Source of the DNA: Bradyrhizobium betae
GTDB taxonomy: Bacteria; Pseudomonadota; Alphaproteobacteria; Rhizobiales; Xanthobacteraceae
Assembly (NCBI RefSeq): GCF_004123905.1
Contig: NZ_MZXW01000006.1
Span: forward strand, 1 to 64,000
Length of the DNA stretch: 64,000 nucleotides
Reading direction: 5' to 3'
In this document: piece after piece, positions 37,184-46,075 of the stretch
How the letters are laid out: each line of letters opens with the position of its first letter
How positions within the stretch are numbered: the stretch's first letter is position 1
Notes under the pieces: model-generated
Database searches by the model: none
Told to the model about the DNA's origin: nothing
What the model saw: the letters and a program-made list of their open reading frames with translations, nothing else
Program-made: the position numbers and the translations under genes

Positions 37184-37302
37184 CGTCATCCTGAGGTGCT
37201 CGCCCCTTCGGCGAGCCTCGAAGGATGGCGAGCCCGTGGCCCATCCTTCGAGGCTTCACCTTGCGATGCGCTGCATCGCAAGGCTTGCACCTCAGGATGA
37301 CG
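37184..37302. repeat. CGTCATCCTGAGGTGCTCGCC-type palindromic repeat
   Basis: CGTCATCCTGAGGTGC and GCACCTCAGGATGACG are perfect inverted ends. An inner GCCTCGAAGGATGG / CCATCCTTCGAGGC pair and a TTGCGATGCGCTGCATCGCAA hairpin are nested within. It lies between the peptidase and moaB. Confidence 0.85.
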
Positions 37303-37332
37303 GCGGTGGGTGTTGAAAGAAGGTACGGTTCA

Positions 37333-37896
37333 ATGGCGTCCATCGACGAAGCAAAACAGTTCGTCCCGCTCAACATCGCGGTGCTCACCGTGTCCGACAC
37401 GCGTGCGCTCGCCGACGACAAATCCGGCCAGACGCTCGCCGACCGCCTCACGGCCGCCGGCCATCATCTCGCCGCGCGCGAGATCGTCACCGACGATGTC
37501 GAGGCGATCCGCGCCGTGATCCGCCGCTGGATTACTGACGCCGGCATCGACGTCGTCATCACCACCGGCGGCACCGGCTTTACCGGACGCGACGTCACGC
37601 CGGAGGCGATCGAACCGCTGTTCGAGAAGCGCATGGACGGCTTCTCGATCGCGTTCCACATGCTGAGCCACGCCAAGATCGGGACCTCGACGATCCAGAG
37701 CCGCGCCACCGCGGGCGTTGCGGGCGCGACCTACATCTTCTGTCTGCCCGGGTCGCCCGGCGCCTGCCGCGACGGCTGGGACGGCATTTTGGCGGCCCAG
37801 CTCGACTACCGCACGCGCCCCTGCAATTTCGTCGAGATCATGCCGAGGCTTGACGAACATCTGCGCAGGCCGAAGGCGCAAGGCGCGACGGTGTAA
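37333..37896 (+). CDS. moaB: Molybdenum cofactor biosynthesis protein MoaB
   Basis: This 187-residue MoaB/MogA-fold protein has the molybdopterin-binding VVITTGGTGFTGRDVTPEAI (near 78) and an N-terminal NIAVLTVSDTRALADDKSG. The later FCLPGSPGACRDGWDGILA is also standard. Such proteins adenylylate molybdopterin or bind it before molybdenum insertion. Molybdenum cofactor is needed for nitrate reductase and other enzymes in these soil bacteria. No other moa genes are adjacent. The start at 37333 follows GGTACGGTTCA; a longer frame from the repeat is not real. Confidence 0.92.
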   Translation: MASIDEAKQFVPLNIAVLTVSDTRALADDKSGQTLADRLTAAGHHLAAREIVTDDVEAIRAVIRRWITDAGIDVVITTGGTGFTGRDVTPEAIEPLFEKRMDGFSIAFHMLSHAKIGTSTIQSRATAGVAGATYIFCLPGSPGACRDGWDGILAAQLDYRTRPCNFVEIMPRLDEHLRRPKAQGATV

Positions 37897-37907
37897 CCCT
37901 TTCTTCT

Positions 37908-38050
37908 TCCCTTCCCCCCTTGCGGGGGAAGGTGGCGCGAAGCGCCGGATGAGGGGTATCTATCGGCACGGAATGCTCGGAGAGATACCCCTCACCCAGG
38001 TGAGCTTGTGTCTACCTGCGTCGCTGCCACTCCCGCGAGGGGCGAGGCAC
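37908..38050. repeat. CCCTTCCCCCTTGCGGGGGAAGG-type repeat
   Basis: A hairpin CTTCCCCCCTTGCGGGGGAAGG opens the element, followed by GATGAGGGGTATCT and AGATACCCCTCACCC as inverted inner arms, and TCCCGCGAGGGGCGAGGCAC at the end. It fills the gap between convergent moaB and the MarR-GNAT gene and may terminate both transcripts. Confidence 0.7.
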
Positions 38051-38081
38051 ATTCATGCGCATCTCGCTTGTTGCGAAATAA

Positions 38082-39011
38082 TCAGAGATCGCGCTCCCAG
38101 GTCTCGCCAATCAGATCCTGCCCGAAGCTGTGGTGTTTCTCTTCCTTCACGAGCTCGAACCCTGCGCTCTTGTAGATGCCGCGCGCGGCGACCAGGATGC
38201 TCTGGGTCCACAGCGTCATCTTGCTGTAGCCCCGCTCGCGTGCGCCCTGGAGGCATTGATCGACCAGCGCGCGGCCGACACCGAGCCCCCGTGCTTTCTT
38301 CTCCACCTGCAACAGGCGCAGCTTGGCGATCTCGTCCGTGGCCTTGACCAGAAAGACCGATCCGACCGGCTCGCCACCCACTTCCGCGATCCAGCAGTGC
38401 TCGCGCGCGGCGTCGTAATTCTTGATGAACTGTGCGCAGATCTCGGCGACCAGCGCCTCGTAGCTGATATCCCAATGGTAGTCGGCGGCATAGGCGGCGG
38501 CTTGCTTGGAGATGACCCAGCCCATGTCGCCGACGCGATGGCTGCGCAGCACGACGGCCGCGGGCTGGCTTTGGCGTTGCTCCAGCACGGCCTCAATGGT
38601 CGCCATGGCCTGCGTGAGCCGCGTTGCATCGCCCGCCGAAAGCTGAGCCAGCATGGCGGCGACCTCATTTTGCGAACCCAGGCTGAGCTTGGCGAAGGCC
38701 TGGCGGCCCTTGGCGGTGAGGCTGAGCTGGTATTGCCTGCGATCTGCGGGCAGGGGCCTGCGCGTGATCAGCCCCTTCTCATCGAAGTTTTGGACGATGC
38801 GGCTGAGATAGCCGGGGTCGAGACCAAGCTCGTTTCCGATCTCTTTTGCCGCAAGGTCATCGCGATGCGCGAGTTCATAGAGGACGCGGGCCTCGCTGAG
38901 CGAAAACGGGCTATTTCCCAGGTGCTGGTCGAGCACGCCGAGCTTGCGGGTATAGAAGCGGTTGAAGGCGCGAACCGCTGCGATCTGGTCGTCGGGCCCG
39001 TCGATTGTCAT
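38082..39011 (-). CDS. MarR-type regulator fused to GNAT acetyltransferase
   Basis: This 309-residue two-domain protein has a winged-helix MarR domain (about 10-145; SLSEARVLYELAHRDDLAAKEIGNELGLDPGYLSRIVQNFDEKGL). A GNAT domain (about 155-305) follows, with the acetyl-CoA loop VEKKARGLGVGRALVDQCLQ and the helix-strand SKMTLWTQSILVAARGIYKSAGF. The fusion suggests that transcription and acetylation respond to the same signal. The ATG 39011 lies behind a 46-base palindromic operator, so autoregulation is likely. The acetyl acceptor is unknown. Confidence 0.9.
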   Translation of the reverse strand: MTIDGPDDQIAAVRAFNRFYTRKLGVLDQHLGNSPFSLSEARVLYELAHRDDLAAKEIGNELGLDPGYLSRIVQNFDEKGLITRRPLPADRRQYQLSLTAKGRQAFAKLSLGSQNEVAAMLAQLSAGDATRLTQAMATIEAVLEQRQSQPAAVVLRSHRVGDMGWVISKQAAAYAADYHWDISYEALVAEICAQFIKNYDAAREHCWIAEVGGEPVGSVFLVKATDEIAKLRLLQVEKKARGLGVGRALVDQCLQGARERGYSKMTLWTQSILVAARGIYKSAGFELVKEEKHHSFGQDLIGETWERDL

Positions 39012-39020
39012 GGCTCACCT

Positions 39021-39066
39021 CAATACTTGCCATTGTCAATCAATCATTTGACTCTGACAAGTATTG
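39021..39066. promoter_or_regulatory. Palindromic operator upstream of the MarR-GNAT gene
   Basis: CAATACTTG (39021-39029) and CAAGTATTG (39058-39066) are perfect inverted arms, with a second nested pair TTGTCAA / TTTGAC inside. The site lies 10 bases before the start codon and covers the expected promoter. A GACTC also falls inside. Confidence 0.7.
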
Positions 39067-39073
39067 AATGGCC

Positions 39074-39649
39074 TCAGCCGACCATGACGATCCGGCTGCG
39101 CAGCATGATCCGGGACGAGCGGCCGAGCCGCCGCAGCAGCCGCGCCTCGGAACGGCGGGCCTGGGGCGGGTAGCCTCCGATCCGATCGTAATGATCACGC
39201 GCGATCAAAAGTCCCTGATCGCCGAGCGGGCCGAGCAGTTTGCGCACCACCGCCCAGAGCGCATCCCGGAACCCGGTATCGGCGTAGGGCGAGCGCGCAT
39301 AGCGGAACACCGCCGCGCGATCCCGGCCGCTGGACGCGACGCTCTGGATGAACTGGGTGGTCTCCTCGATCCAGCCGGTCTCCAGTACCGCGCCTGCGGG
39401 AAGAAACATCAGCCAGGGCGAACGGGCCTGGAGCGCACCAGCGGCGAGCGCCGCGCCTTGTGAGGAGCCTTCAAAGCCGATGAAACGGCAGCCGGCGACG
39501 TCGGCCACGCGCTCGATGACGCCGTTGCGGGTGCCGTCGACAAGGAGCACTTCCTTGATGATGCCCGCGGCCGCACCGGGCACCAGCGCGGCCAGAGTTG
39601 CGACCGCCGTCTGCTCGACGCCTTCGGTCGGTATGATGACGCTCAGCAT
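39074..39649 (-). CDS. Short glycosyltransferase family 2 protein
   Basis: This 191-residue protein has a GT-A fold start (MLSVIIPTEGVEQTAVATLA), a nucleotide-binding strand (EVLLVDGTRNGV, in place of the usual VDDGS/T) and PWLMFLPAGAVLETGWIEE, where the DXD motif of active enzymes is replaced by PAGA. It ends in a basic segment (RRSEARLLRRLGRSSRIMLR). It is shorter than usual (about 230) and the acceptor site is unclear, so it may be inactive or act on an unusual substrate. It is divergent from the RMD1-family gene. Confidence 0.75.
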   Translation of the reverse strand: MLSVIIPTEGVEQTAVATLAALVPGAAAGIIKEVLLVDGTRNGVIERVADVAGCRFIGFEGSSQGAALAAGALQARSPWLMFLPAGAVLETGWIEETTQFIQSVASSGRDRAAVFRYARSPYADTGFRDALWAVVRKLLGPLGDQGLLIARDHYDRIGGYPPQARRSEARLLRRLGRSSRIMLRSRIVMVG

Positions 39650-39976
39650 GGTTGAGATTGTGTCCGCACTTCGGGAGAAGCGTAGTCCATTGTGATGTTG
39701 TCATAAACACGCGGCATTGCCGAGCGCAACTTTCCGACGGAGCCTCGGTGTTCGATGGTAAGCTGCCAGAGCCATCGCATCCAAATATGTCCCCTGCGGG
39801 GTGGCAATGTTGCCGAATATTTCGGCGCAGGCTCGCCGTCCCAGTATTAATCCGGAGTTTGGCTCCGATATTGCGCGCCACGTGGGCAGAGCGCAATCCT
39901 ACGAGAAGAGGATGCGCGCGAAACGAGCCCGGAAACGGGAAAAGCCTGCAATCCGCGATGCTGACGAGAGCTTCAC
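39650..39976. other. Divergent intergenic region (glycosyltransferase / RMD1 gene)
   Basis: This 327-base region must hold two promoters. A short CCCCTGCGGGG hairpin lies near 39793. No gene, RNA or larger repeat is apparent. Confidence 0.4.
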
Positions 39977-40828
39977 ATGAATGCCGATCAACTTGCCGTT
40001 AGTGCTCCTGCAACATCGCCCAAGATGGATACGAAGCCGGACGTCGCGCCGACCTTGCGAATCCGCGCCGTGATGTTGGGCGAACGCATCAATCCGTCCG
40101 GGCTCGAGCTGGGTGCGCCGGTCTCCTCGACGCCAGCCGCCTTCCGCGTCCATGCCGGTCTCGTCGTGATTTTCCGCTACGGCGTCGTCGTGCTGATCGG
40201 CCAACTGCCTTCGGAGGAGAAGGTGCTGATCGACAGCCTGAAGCCGCGCGTGACCGGCGAGCTCAGCCCGTATGAGGAAGAGATCGCGCAGGCGCAGCTC
40301 TGCAAGGACGAGAACGCCGAGGCGATCCAGCCGGGCGGGCCGATCAACCTCACGAAATTTTCCGACGAGCGGCTGCTGCTGATTGCGGACGCGCTCGCCA
40401 AGAGCACCTCGCTCGCCCGCGACGAGCGGCGTGTCGCGGCGGTGTTCGATGTCATCGAGCCCTTTGCGCGGGAGCTCGCCGAGAAAGGCCGTACCTCGCG
40501 ACGGCGCAAGGGCATCCTGCAGCTCATCGGCAATGCGCTTCTGGTCCAGCAGCGCGTCGCCGGCCGCGTTGCGGTTGCCGAGAAGCCCGATGCGCTCTGG
40601 GAAAAGCCGCAGCTCGACCGGCTCTACGCGCGTCTCGAAGACGAGTATGAGCTGAAGGAGCGTCTCGACACGCTCGAGCGCAAGCTCACGGTCGTCGCGG
40701 AAACGGCCGATGCGCTGACCGACATCATCGACACCCAGCGCTCGCTCCGCCTCGAAATCGCGGTGGTGGTGCTGATCGTGATCGAGGTCGTGATCGGGTG
40801 CGTCCAGATATGGTCGGGTACGCATTAG
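39977..40828 (+). CDS. RMD1 family protein (DUF155)
   Basis: This 283-residue protein opens with a beta-rich domain (IRAVMLGERINPSGLELG and FRYGVVVLIG near 58), followed by helices (RRKGILQLIGNALLVQQRVA) and a C-terminal membrane helix (SLRLEIAVVVLIVIEVVIGCVQIW, about 255-278). It has the order seen in the Rmd1/Sif2 family, whose mitochondrial members affect microtubules and mitochondrial protein synthesis. The bacterial role is unknown. Topology suggests a cytosolic body on a tail anchor. The ATG at 39977 is followed by a second in-register overlap (ATGAATG). Confidence 0.85.
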   Translation: MNADQLAVSAPATSPKMDTKPDVAPTLRIRAVMLGERINPSGLELGAPVSSTPAAFRVHAGLVVIFRYGVVVLIGQLPSEEKVLIDSLKPRVTGELSPYEEEIAQAQLCKDENAEAIQPGGPINLTKFSDERLLLIADALAKSTSLARDERRVAAVFDVIEPFARELAEKGRTSRRRKGILQLIGNALLVQQRVAGRVAVAEKPDALWEKPQLDRLYARLEDEYELKERLDTLERKLTVVAETADALTDIIDTQRSLRLEIAVVVLIVIEVVIGCVQIWSGTH

Positions 40829-40862
40829 GAGCGAGCGGGGTATCTCTCCGCGAGTCAGGAAT

Positions 40863-40973
40863 CGTAGGGAGGGCAAAGGCGCACTTGCGCCGTGCCCACC
40901 CCCGGAATTGGTGGGCACGCTTCCGCCTTCGCTCTTCGAGCTATGGCGGACAAGTCGCTTTGCCCACGCTACG
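40863..40973. repeat. GTAGGGTGGGC palindromic repeat, copy 3
   Basis: CGTAGGGAGGGCAAAGGCG at the left and CGCTTTGCCCACGCTACG at the right are imperfect inverted ends. GCCGTGCCCACC / GGTGGGCACGC is the inner pair. The element has drifted more than copies 1 and 2. Confidence 0.75.
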
Positions 40974-40992
40974 ACACCGTCGCCGCATTCTC

Positions 40993-41072
40993 CGTCATTG
41001 CGAGCGCAGCGAAGCAATCCAGACTACCTCCGCGGAAAGACTCTGGATTGCTTCGCTGCGCTCGCAACGACG
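40993..41072. repeat. CGTCATTGCGAGCGCAGCGAAG repeat, copy 1
   Basis: CGTCATTGCGAGCGCAGCGAAG and CTTCGCTGCGCTCGCAACGACG are inverted arms, with CAATCCAGA / TCTGGATTG continuing the stem. It lies 19 bases after the acetate kinase stop. Other copies are at 54763 and 58504. Confidence 0.85.
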
Positions 41073-41091
41073 AGTTGGCGGAGATCACACG

Positions 41092-42285
41092 CTAATGAAA
41101 TGAGCCCTCTATCGTCTGCAGCACCGCCACGCAATGCCGCGCGATCGTCAGCTCTTCATTGGTCGGAATAACTAACACGTCTACTGCACCATCGCCGCTG
41201 ATGCGCTCGCGCCCCTCGTCATTCGCAGCAGCATCAATCTGCACACCGAGCCATGCGAGCCGCTCGCCGATCGCGCTGCGGATTTCCTTCGCATGCTCGC
41301 CGATACCGCCGGTGAAGACCAGGCAGTCGAGCCCGCCGAGCGTGTTCGCCATCACAGCGATCTCCTGCGCCGCACGGAAGGTGAAGAGATCGACCGCTTC
41401 TCGTGCCGCAGCCTCGCGGCTCGCCAGCAGCGTACGCATGTCCGCGGAGATGCCCGAGACACCGAGCAGGCCAGACTCGTGATAGAGCAGGTGCTGCACC
41501 GCCTCGACCGACATTGTCTCGTGCTGTTGCAGATAGAGCAGAACGCCGGGATCGATGGTGCCGCAGCGCGTGCCCATCACGAGGCCATCGAGTGGCGTCA
41601 ATCCCATCGTGGTGTCCATGCTGCGGCCATCGCGCAATGCGCACAGGCTAGCGCCGTTGCCGAGATGCGCGATGACGGTACGCTTTGCGACGAGCTGCGG
41701 CGCGATCCCGGCGAGGCGCCCAGCGACATGTTCGAACGACAGTCCGTGAAACCCGTAGCGCCGGACGCCGCGATCTTCATAACGCCTCGGAATGGCGAAG
41801 CGGTTCGCCGGCGGCGTCATGCTGTGATGGAAGGCGGTGTCGAAACAGGCGATCTGCATCATGTCGGGTCGGATCGTTGCGATGGTACGGACCGGAGCAA
41901 GGCAACGTGGCTGGTGCAGCGGTGCCAGCGGCGCGAGCGCCTCAAGCTTTGCGATGATGTCGTCCGTCAGCGTAACCGGACCGGAATAGTCCGGGCCGCC
42001 ATGAACGATGCGATGGCCGACCGCGCGCAAGCCGCCCGCGCCGAACCGGTGCTCGATGAAGGCGAGCACGTCGGCGAACAGATGGCCGCTGTCTGCATCC
42101 GCCGCTTCCCGTCGCGTCTCGAACAGACTTTCGCCCGCTGAACTCCTCACGATGAGCCGCGGCTTGTCCTCGTGCTCGTCGAGAAGGCCCTTGCAGAGCA
42201 GGACAGGCTCGGCCGCAGAAATATCGAACAGGCCGAACTTGATGCTCGACGATCCCGAGTTGAGGACGAGGACCGACGCCGTCAT
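41092..42285 (-). CDS. ackA: Acetate kinase
   Basis: AckA (397 residues) converts acetyl phosphate and ADP to acetate and ATP. Diagnostic parts: VLVLNSGSSSIKFGLFD at 5-21, AVGHRIVHGG near 92, the catalytic-region IACFDTAFHHSMTP, the phosphate loop VIAHLGNGASLCALRDGRSMDTTMG and the adenosine site VFTGGIGEHAKEIR. It follows xfp with 4 bases between stop and start (TGACGTCATG), so translation is probably coupled. Together they form the phosphoketolase bypass. Confidence 0.95.
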   Translation of the reverse strand: MTASVLVLNSGSSSIKFGLFDISAAEPVLLCKGLLDEHEDKPRLIVRSSAGESLFETRREAADADSGHLFADVLAFIEHRFGAGGLRAVGHRIVHGGPDYSGPVTLTDDIIAKLEALAPLAPLHQPRCLAPVRTIATIRPDMMQIACFDTAFHHSMTPPANRFAIPRRYEDRGVRRYGFHGLSFEHVAGRLAGIAPQLVAKRTVIAHLGNGASLCALRDGRSMDTTMGLTPLDGLVMGTRCGTIDPGVLLYLQQHETMSVEAVQHLLYHESGLLGVSGISADMRTLLASREAAAREAVDLFTFRAAQEIAVMANTLGGLDCLVFTGGIGEHAKEIRSAIGERLAWLGVQIDAAANDEGRERISGDGAVDVLVIPTNEELTIARHCVAVLQTIEGSFH

Positions 42286-42289
42286 GACG

Positions 42290-44677
42290 TCAACCCGTCT
42301 TGCCCGGCCAGACCCAGTCGCGGATCTCCGGCATGTCCTCGCCGTGCTCACGCACGTAACGCGAATGGGCGATCAGTTTGTCGCGGAACTGCTGTTTGAC
42401 CTGCGCGGCTTTGGTCGCAAGTCCTGGCACGCGTTCGATCGCCTCGATCGCGAGGTGATAGCGGTCGAGCCCGTTGAGCACGACCATATCGAACGGCGTC
42501 GTCGTGGTGCCTTCCTCGGCAAAGCCCCGCACATGCAGGCCGGCATGGTTGGTGCGGTTATAGGTGAGGCGGTGAATGAGATGGGGATAGCCATGATAGG
42601 CGAAGATGACGGGCTTGTCTGATGTGAACAGGCTGTCGAAATCGCGATCCGAAAGCCCATGAGGGTGCTGTTCGCTCGGTTGCAGCGTCATGAGATCGAC
42701 GACGTTGACGACGCGGATCTTGAGGTCGGGCAGCGCCTTGCGCAGGAGGTCGACCGCGGCGAGCGTCTCCAGTGTCGGCACGTCGCCGGCGCAGGCCATC
42801 ACCACGTCGGGCTCTTGTCCTGCGTCCTCGTTGCCGGCCCAGGTCCAGATGCCGATGCCGGCATCGCAGTGCGTCGCCGCGTCCTGCATCGACAGCCATT
42901 GCGGCGCCGGCTGCTTGCCGGCGACGATGACGTTGATGCGGTCATAGGTGCGCAGGCAATGGTCGGCGATCCACAGCAGCGTGTTGGCATCCGGCGGAAA
43001 ATAGATGCGGACGATGTCGGCCTTCTTGTTGGCGACGAGATCGACGAAGCCGGGGTCCTGATGGCTGAAGCCGTTATGGTCCTGCCGCCAGACATGGGAG
43101 GTGAGGAGATAATTGAGCGAGGCGATCGGGCGCCGCCATGGCAGGTGCCGCGTCACCTTCAGCCATTTGGCGTGCTGGTTGAACATGGAATCCACGATGT
43201 GGATGAAGGCTTCGTAGCAGGAGAACAAGCCGTGCCGTCCCGTGAGCAGGTAACCCTCGAGCCAGCCCTGGCAGAGATGCTCGCTCAGCACCTCCATCAC
43301 GCGGCCGTCCTGCGCCAGATGCACGTCGTAGGATTCGATCGGCTCCATCCAGACGCGTTCAGTCGTCTCGAACACGGCATCGAGCCGGTTTGACGCGGTC
43401 TCGTCCGGCCCCATGATGCGGAAATTGCGCTCTTGCGCGTTGAGGCGGATGACGTCGCGCAGGAATTTGCCGAGCTCGCGCGTGGCTTCCCCGGTGACGC
43501 CGCCGGGCCGCGGCACCTCCACAGCGAAGCTGCGGAAGTCCGGCAGCTTCAGCTCCTTCTTGAGGAGCCCGCCATTGGCGTGCGGATTGGCGCCCATGCG
43601 CCTGTGACCTTCGGGCGCGAGGGCCTGAAGCTCGGGGATAAGTGCGCCGTTCTTGTCGAACAGTTTTTCCGGCTCGTAGCTGCGCATCCAGTCTTCGAGA
43701 ATTTTCAGATGCGCCGGGTTTTCGCGGCAGCTCGCAACAGGCACCTGATGCGCGCGCCAAAAACCTTCGACCTTCTTGCCGTCGACCTCCTTCGGCCCGG
43801 TCCAGCCCTTCGGGCTGCGCAGCACGATCATCGGCCAGCGCGGCCGCTGGATGTTTTCGCGCTCACTGCGGGCGTGCTGCTGGATCGAACGGATGCTGGC
43901 GAATGCGACGTCGAGCGCATCGGCCATGGCCTGGTGCATCAGTTTGGGATCGTCGCCTTCGACGAACAGCGGCTCGTGGCCTAGCCCACGGAAGAGATCG
44001 CGGATCTCGCCGTCGGGCATCCGCCCGAGCACGGTCGGATTGGCGATCTTGTAGCCGTTGAGATGCAGGATCGGCAGAACCGCGCCGTCATGCGCCGGGT
44101 TCAGGAACTTGTTGGAGTGCCACGATGCCGCGAGCGGGCCGGTCTCGGCCTCGCCGTCGCCGACGACGCAGGCGACGATGAGATCGGGATTGTCGAACGC
44201 CGCGCCATAGGCATGCACCAGCGCGTAGCCGAGCTCGCCGCCCTCGTGGATCGAGCCCGGCGTTTCCGGCGCAGCGTGGCTCGGAATGCCGCCGGGGAAG
44301 GAGAACTGTCGGAAAAGCCTGTGCAATCCGTCCGCATCGCGCGCGATGTCAGGATAGATCTCGCTGTAGCTGCCCTCCAGATAGGTGTTGGCGACCATGC
44401 CCGGGCCGCCATGGCCGGGGCCGCAGACATAGAGCACGCTGACATCGAGCGCGCGGATGATGCGGTTCAGATGGGCGTAGATGAAGTTCAATCCGGGCGT
44501 CGTGCCCCAATGGCCGAGCAAGCGCGGCTTGATGTGCTCGGACCGCAGGGGCTCACGCAGCAGCGGATTGTCGAGCAGGTAGATTTGCCCGACGGAAAGG
44601 TAGTTGGCGGCGCGCCAGTAGCGATCGAGCAGATCGAGGTCGCCGGCTGTGGCGGCCGATTGTCGTTGATTTGTCAT
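42290..44677 (-). CDS. xfp: Xylulose-5-phosphate/fructose-6-phosphate phosphoketolase
   Basis: This thiamine diphosphate enzyme (795 residues) splits xylulose-5-P or fructose-6-P into acetyl phosphate and an aldose phosphate. Visible family blocks: [60 protein letters not shown], the ThDP motif [20 protein letters not shown], and [20 protein letters not shown] in the second half. Length is typical (about 800). The start at 44677 opens on MTNQRQ, after GGTCGTCGCATC; a longer frame is unsupported. The gene is followed directly by ackA, so acetyl phosphate yields ATP. Confidence 0.95.
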   Translation of the reverse strand: MTNQRQSAATAGDLDLLDRYWRAANYLSVGQIYLLDNPLLREPLRSEHIKPRLLGHWGTTPGLNFIYAHLNRIIRALDVSVLYVCGPGHGGPGMVANTYLEGSYSEIYPDIARDADGLHRLFRQFSFPGGIPSHAAPETPGSIHEGGELGYALVHAYGAAFDNPDLIVACVVGDGEAETGPLAASWHSNKFLNPAHDGAVLPILHLNGYKIANPTVLGRMPDGEIRDLFRGLGHEPLFVEGDDPKLMHQAMADALDVAFASIRSIQQHARSERENIQRPRWPMIVLRSPKGWTGPKEVDGKKVEGFWRAHQVPVASCRENPAHLKILEDWMRSYEPEKLFDKNGALIPELQALAPEGHRRMGANPHANGGLLKKELKLPDFRSFAVEVPRPGGVTGEATRELGKFLRDVIRLNAQERNFRIMGPDETASNRLDAVFETTERVWMEPIESYDVHLAQDGRVMEVLSEHLCQGWLEGYLLTGRHGLFSCYEAFIHIVDSMFNQHAKWLKVTRHLPWRRPIASLNYLLTSHVWRQDHNGFSHQDPGFVDLVANKKADIVRIYFPPDANTLLWIADHCLRTYDRINVIVAGKQPAPQWLSMQDAATHCDAGIGIWTWAGNEDAGQEPDVVMACAGDVPTLETLAAVDLLRKALPDLKIRVVNVVDLMTLQPSEQHPHGLSDRDFDSLFTSDKPVIFAYHGYPHLIHRLTYNRTNHAGLHVRGFAEEGTTTTPFDMVVLNGLDRYHLAIEAIERVPGLATKAAQVKQQFRDKLIAHSRYVREHGEDMPEIRDWVWPGKTG

Positions 44678-44813
44678 GATGCGACGACCCTTCGCGCAAG
44701 GATCGTCACCAACCCGGCACTGGCGGGATCGATCCTTCGGCGCCATCAAACGAAATCGCGAAGTTGGTGATGTTGCGTGAGCTCAAGGAGGGCCGCGCAA
44801 AGTTTGGGCAGCT

Positions 44814-44851
44814 CTACTGTGCATGGGGTTGTTTTCATGTTTTTTGTTTGT
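44814..44851. repeat. Dispersed repeat, copy 2 (GTGCATGGGGTTGTTT core)
   Basis: CTACTGTGCATGGGGTTGTTTTCATG followed by a T-rich tract matches the copy at 1396-1431. It lies between xfp and the radical SAM gene. On the minus strand it contains ATGAAAACAACCCC. Confidence 0.6.
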
Positions 44852-44889
44852 GTTCTTGATTTGTTCCTGGCGCGTGCTATCTTGGCTTC

Positions 44890-46053
44890 ATGAGTCCAGC
44901 TTCGTCTTCTGCTCTCAAGCACCCGCCGGTCACGGCGCCCTCCGAGCCGGCGGGTGCGCCTTCCGACTTCCCTGAGCTGGCGGTCGCCATCGACCGCCAG
45001 CGCAGGCGAGGGCGGGGCGCACAATCCAATGCCAGCGGCCGCTATGAGGCCGAGGCCCGCGTCGCCTTCGATGACGGCTGGCAGAGCCTGGAAGAGCTGC
45101 CGCCATTCAAGACCACGGTTGCGGTCGACACCTCGCGCAAGGTGATCACCCGCAACGACTCCCCCGATATCGGCTTCGACCGCTCGATCAATCCCTATCG
45201 CGGCTGCGAGCACGGCTGCGTCTATTGCTTCGCGCGGCCGACCCATGCCTATCTCGGCCTGTCGCCGGGGCTCGACTTCGAGACAAAGCTGTTCGTGAAG
45301 CCGGACGCGCCTGCGCTGCTCGAGAAGGAACTCGCCGCGGCCGGCTACGAGCCCAGGATGATCGCGATCGGCACCAACACCGATCCCTATCAGCCGATCG
45401 AGCGCGAGCGCAAAATCATGCGCGGCATTTTGGAGGTGCTGGAGCGCACCGGCCATCCCGTCGGCATCGTCACCAAATCGGCGCTGGTCGTGCGCGACAT
45501 CGACATTCTCGCGCGCATGGCCAAGCGCAACCTCGCCAAGGTCGGGATATCAGTGACCTCGCTCGATCCGAAGCTCGCGCGCACCATGGAGCCGCGGGCC
45601 TCGACGCCGCCAAAACGGCTGGAGGCGCTGAAGCAGCTCTCGGAGGCCGGCATTCCCACCACCGTGATGGTCGCTCCCGTGATCCCCGCGCTGAACGATT
45701 CCGAGATCGAGCGCATTTTAGATGCCGCGGCGCACGCCGGCGTCAAGGAAGCCTCCTATGTGCTGCTGCGGCTGCCGCTGGAGGTGCGCGATCTCTTCCG
45801 CGAATGGCTGATGGCGAACTATCCGGACCGCTATCGCCACGTCTTCACGCTGATCCGCGACATGCGCGGCGGCCGCGACTACGACGCCAAATGGGGCGAG
45901 CGGATGAAGGGCACGGGCCCGATGGCCTGGACCATCGGCCGCCGCTTCGAGATTGCCTGCGACAGGCTCGGCCTGAACAAGCGGCGTTCAAAGCTGACGA
46001 CGGATCATTTTACCAAACCCAAGCAGAACGGCGAGCAGCTCAGCCTGTTCTGA
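44890..46053 (+). CDS. PA0069-family radical SAM protein
   Basis: This 387-residue protein has the radical SAM cluster motif CX3CX2C at C106, C110 and C113 (YRGCEHGCVYCFARP), inside SINPYRG. It continues with a TIM-barrel-like region (AIGTNTDPYQPIE, VGIVTKSALVVRDI, VGISVTSLDPKLARTMEPRA). The SplB-like arrangement resembles spore photoproduct lyase relatives, but the function of PA0069 members is unknown; DNA or RNA repair has been suggested by similarity. The first 90 residues are polar. It is followed by a VOC gene after 22 bases. Confidence 0.9.
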   Translation: MSPASSSALKHPPVTAPSEPAGAPSDFPELAVAIDRQRRRGRGAQSNASGRYEAEARVAFDDGWQSLEELPPFKTTVAVDTSRKVITRNDSPDIGFDRSINPYRGCEHGCVYCFARPTHAYLGLSPGLDFETKLFVKPDAPALLEKELAAAGYEPRMIAIGTNTDPYQPIERERKIMRGILEVLERTGHPVGIVTKSALVVRDIDILARMAKRNLAKVGISVTSLDPKLARTMEPRASTPPKRLEALKQLSEAGIPTTVMVAPVIPALNDSEIERILDAAAHAGVKEASYVLLRLPLEVRDLFREWLMANYPDRYRHVFTLIRDMRGGRDYDAKWGERMKGTGPMAWTIGRRFEIACDRLGLNKRRSKLTTDHFTKPKQNGEQLSLF

Positions 46054-46075
46054 GTGACCAAGTAGCGAGGCGTAG

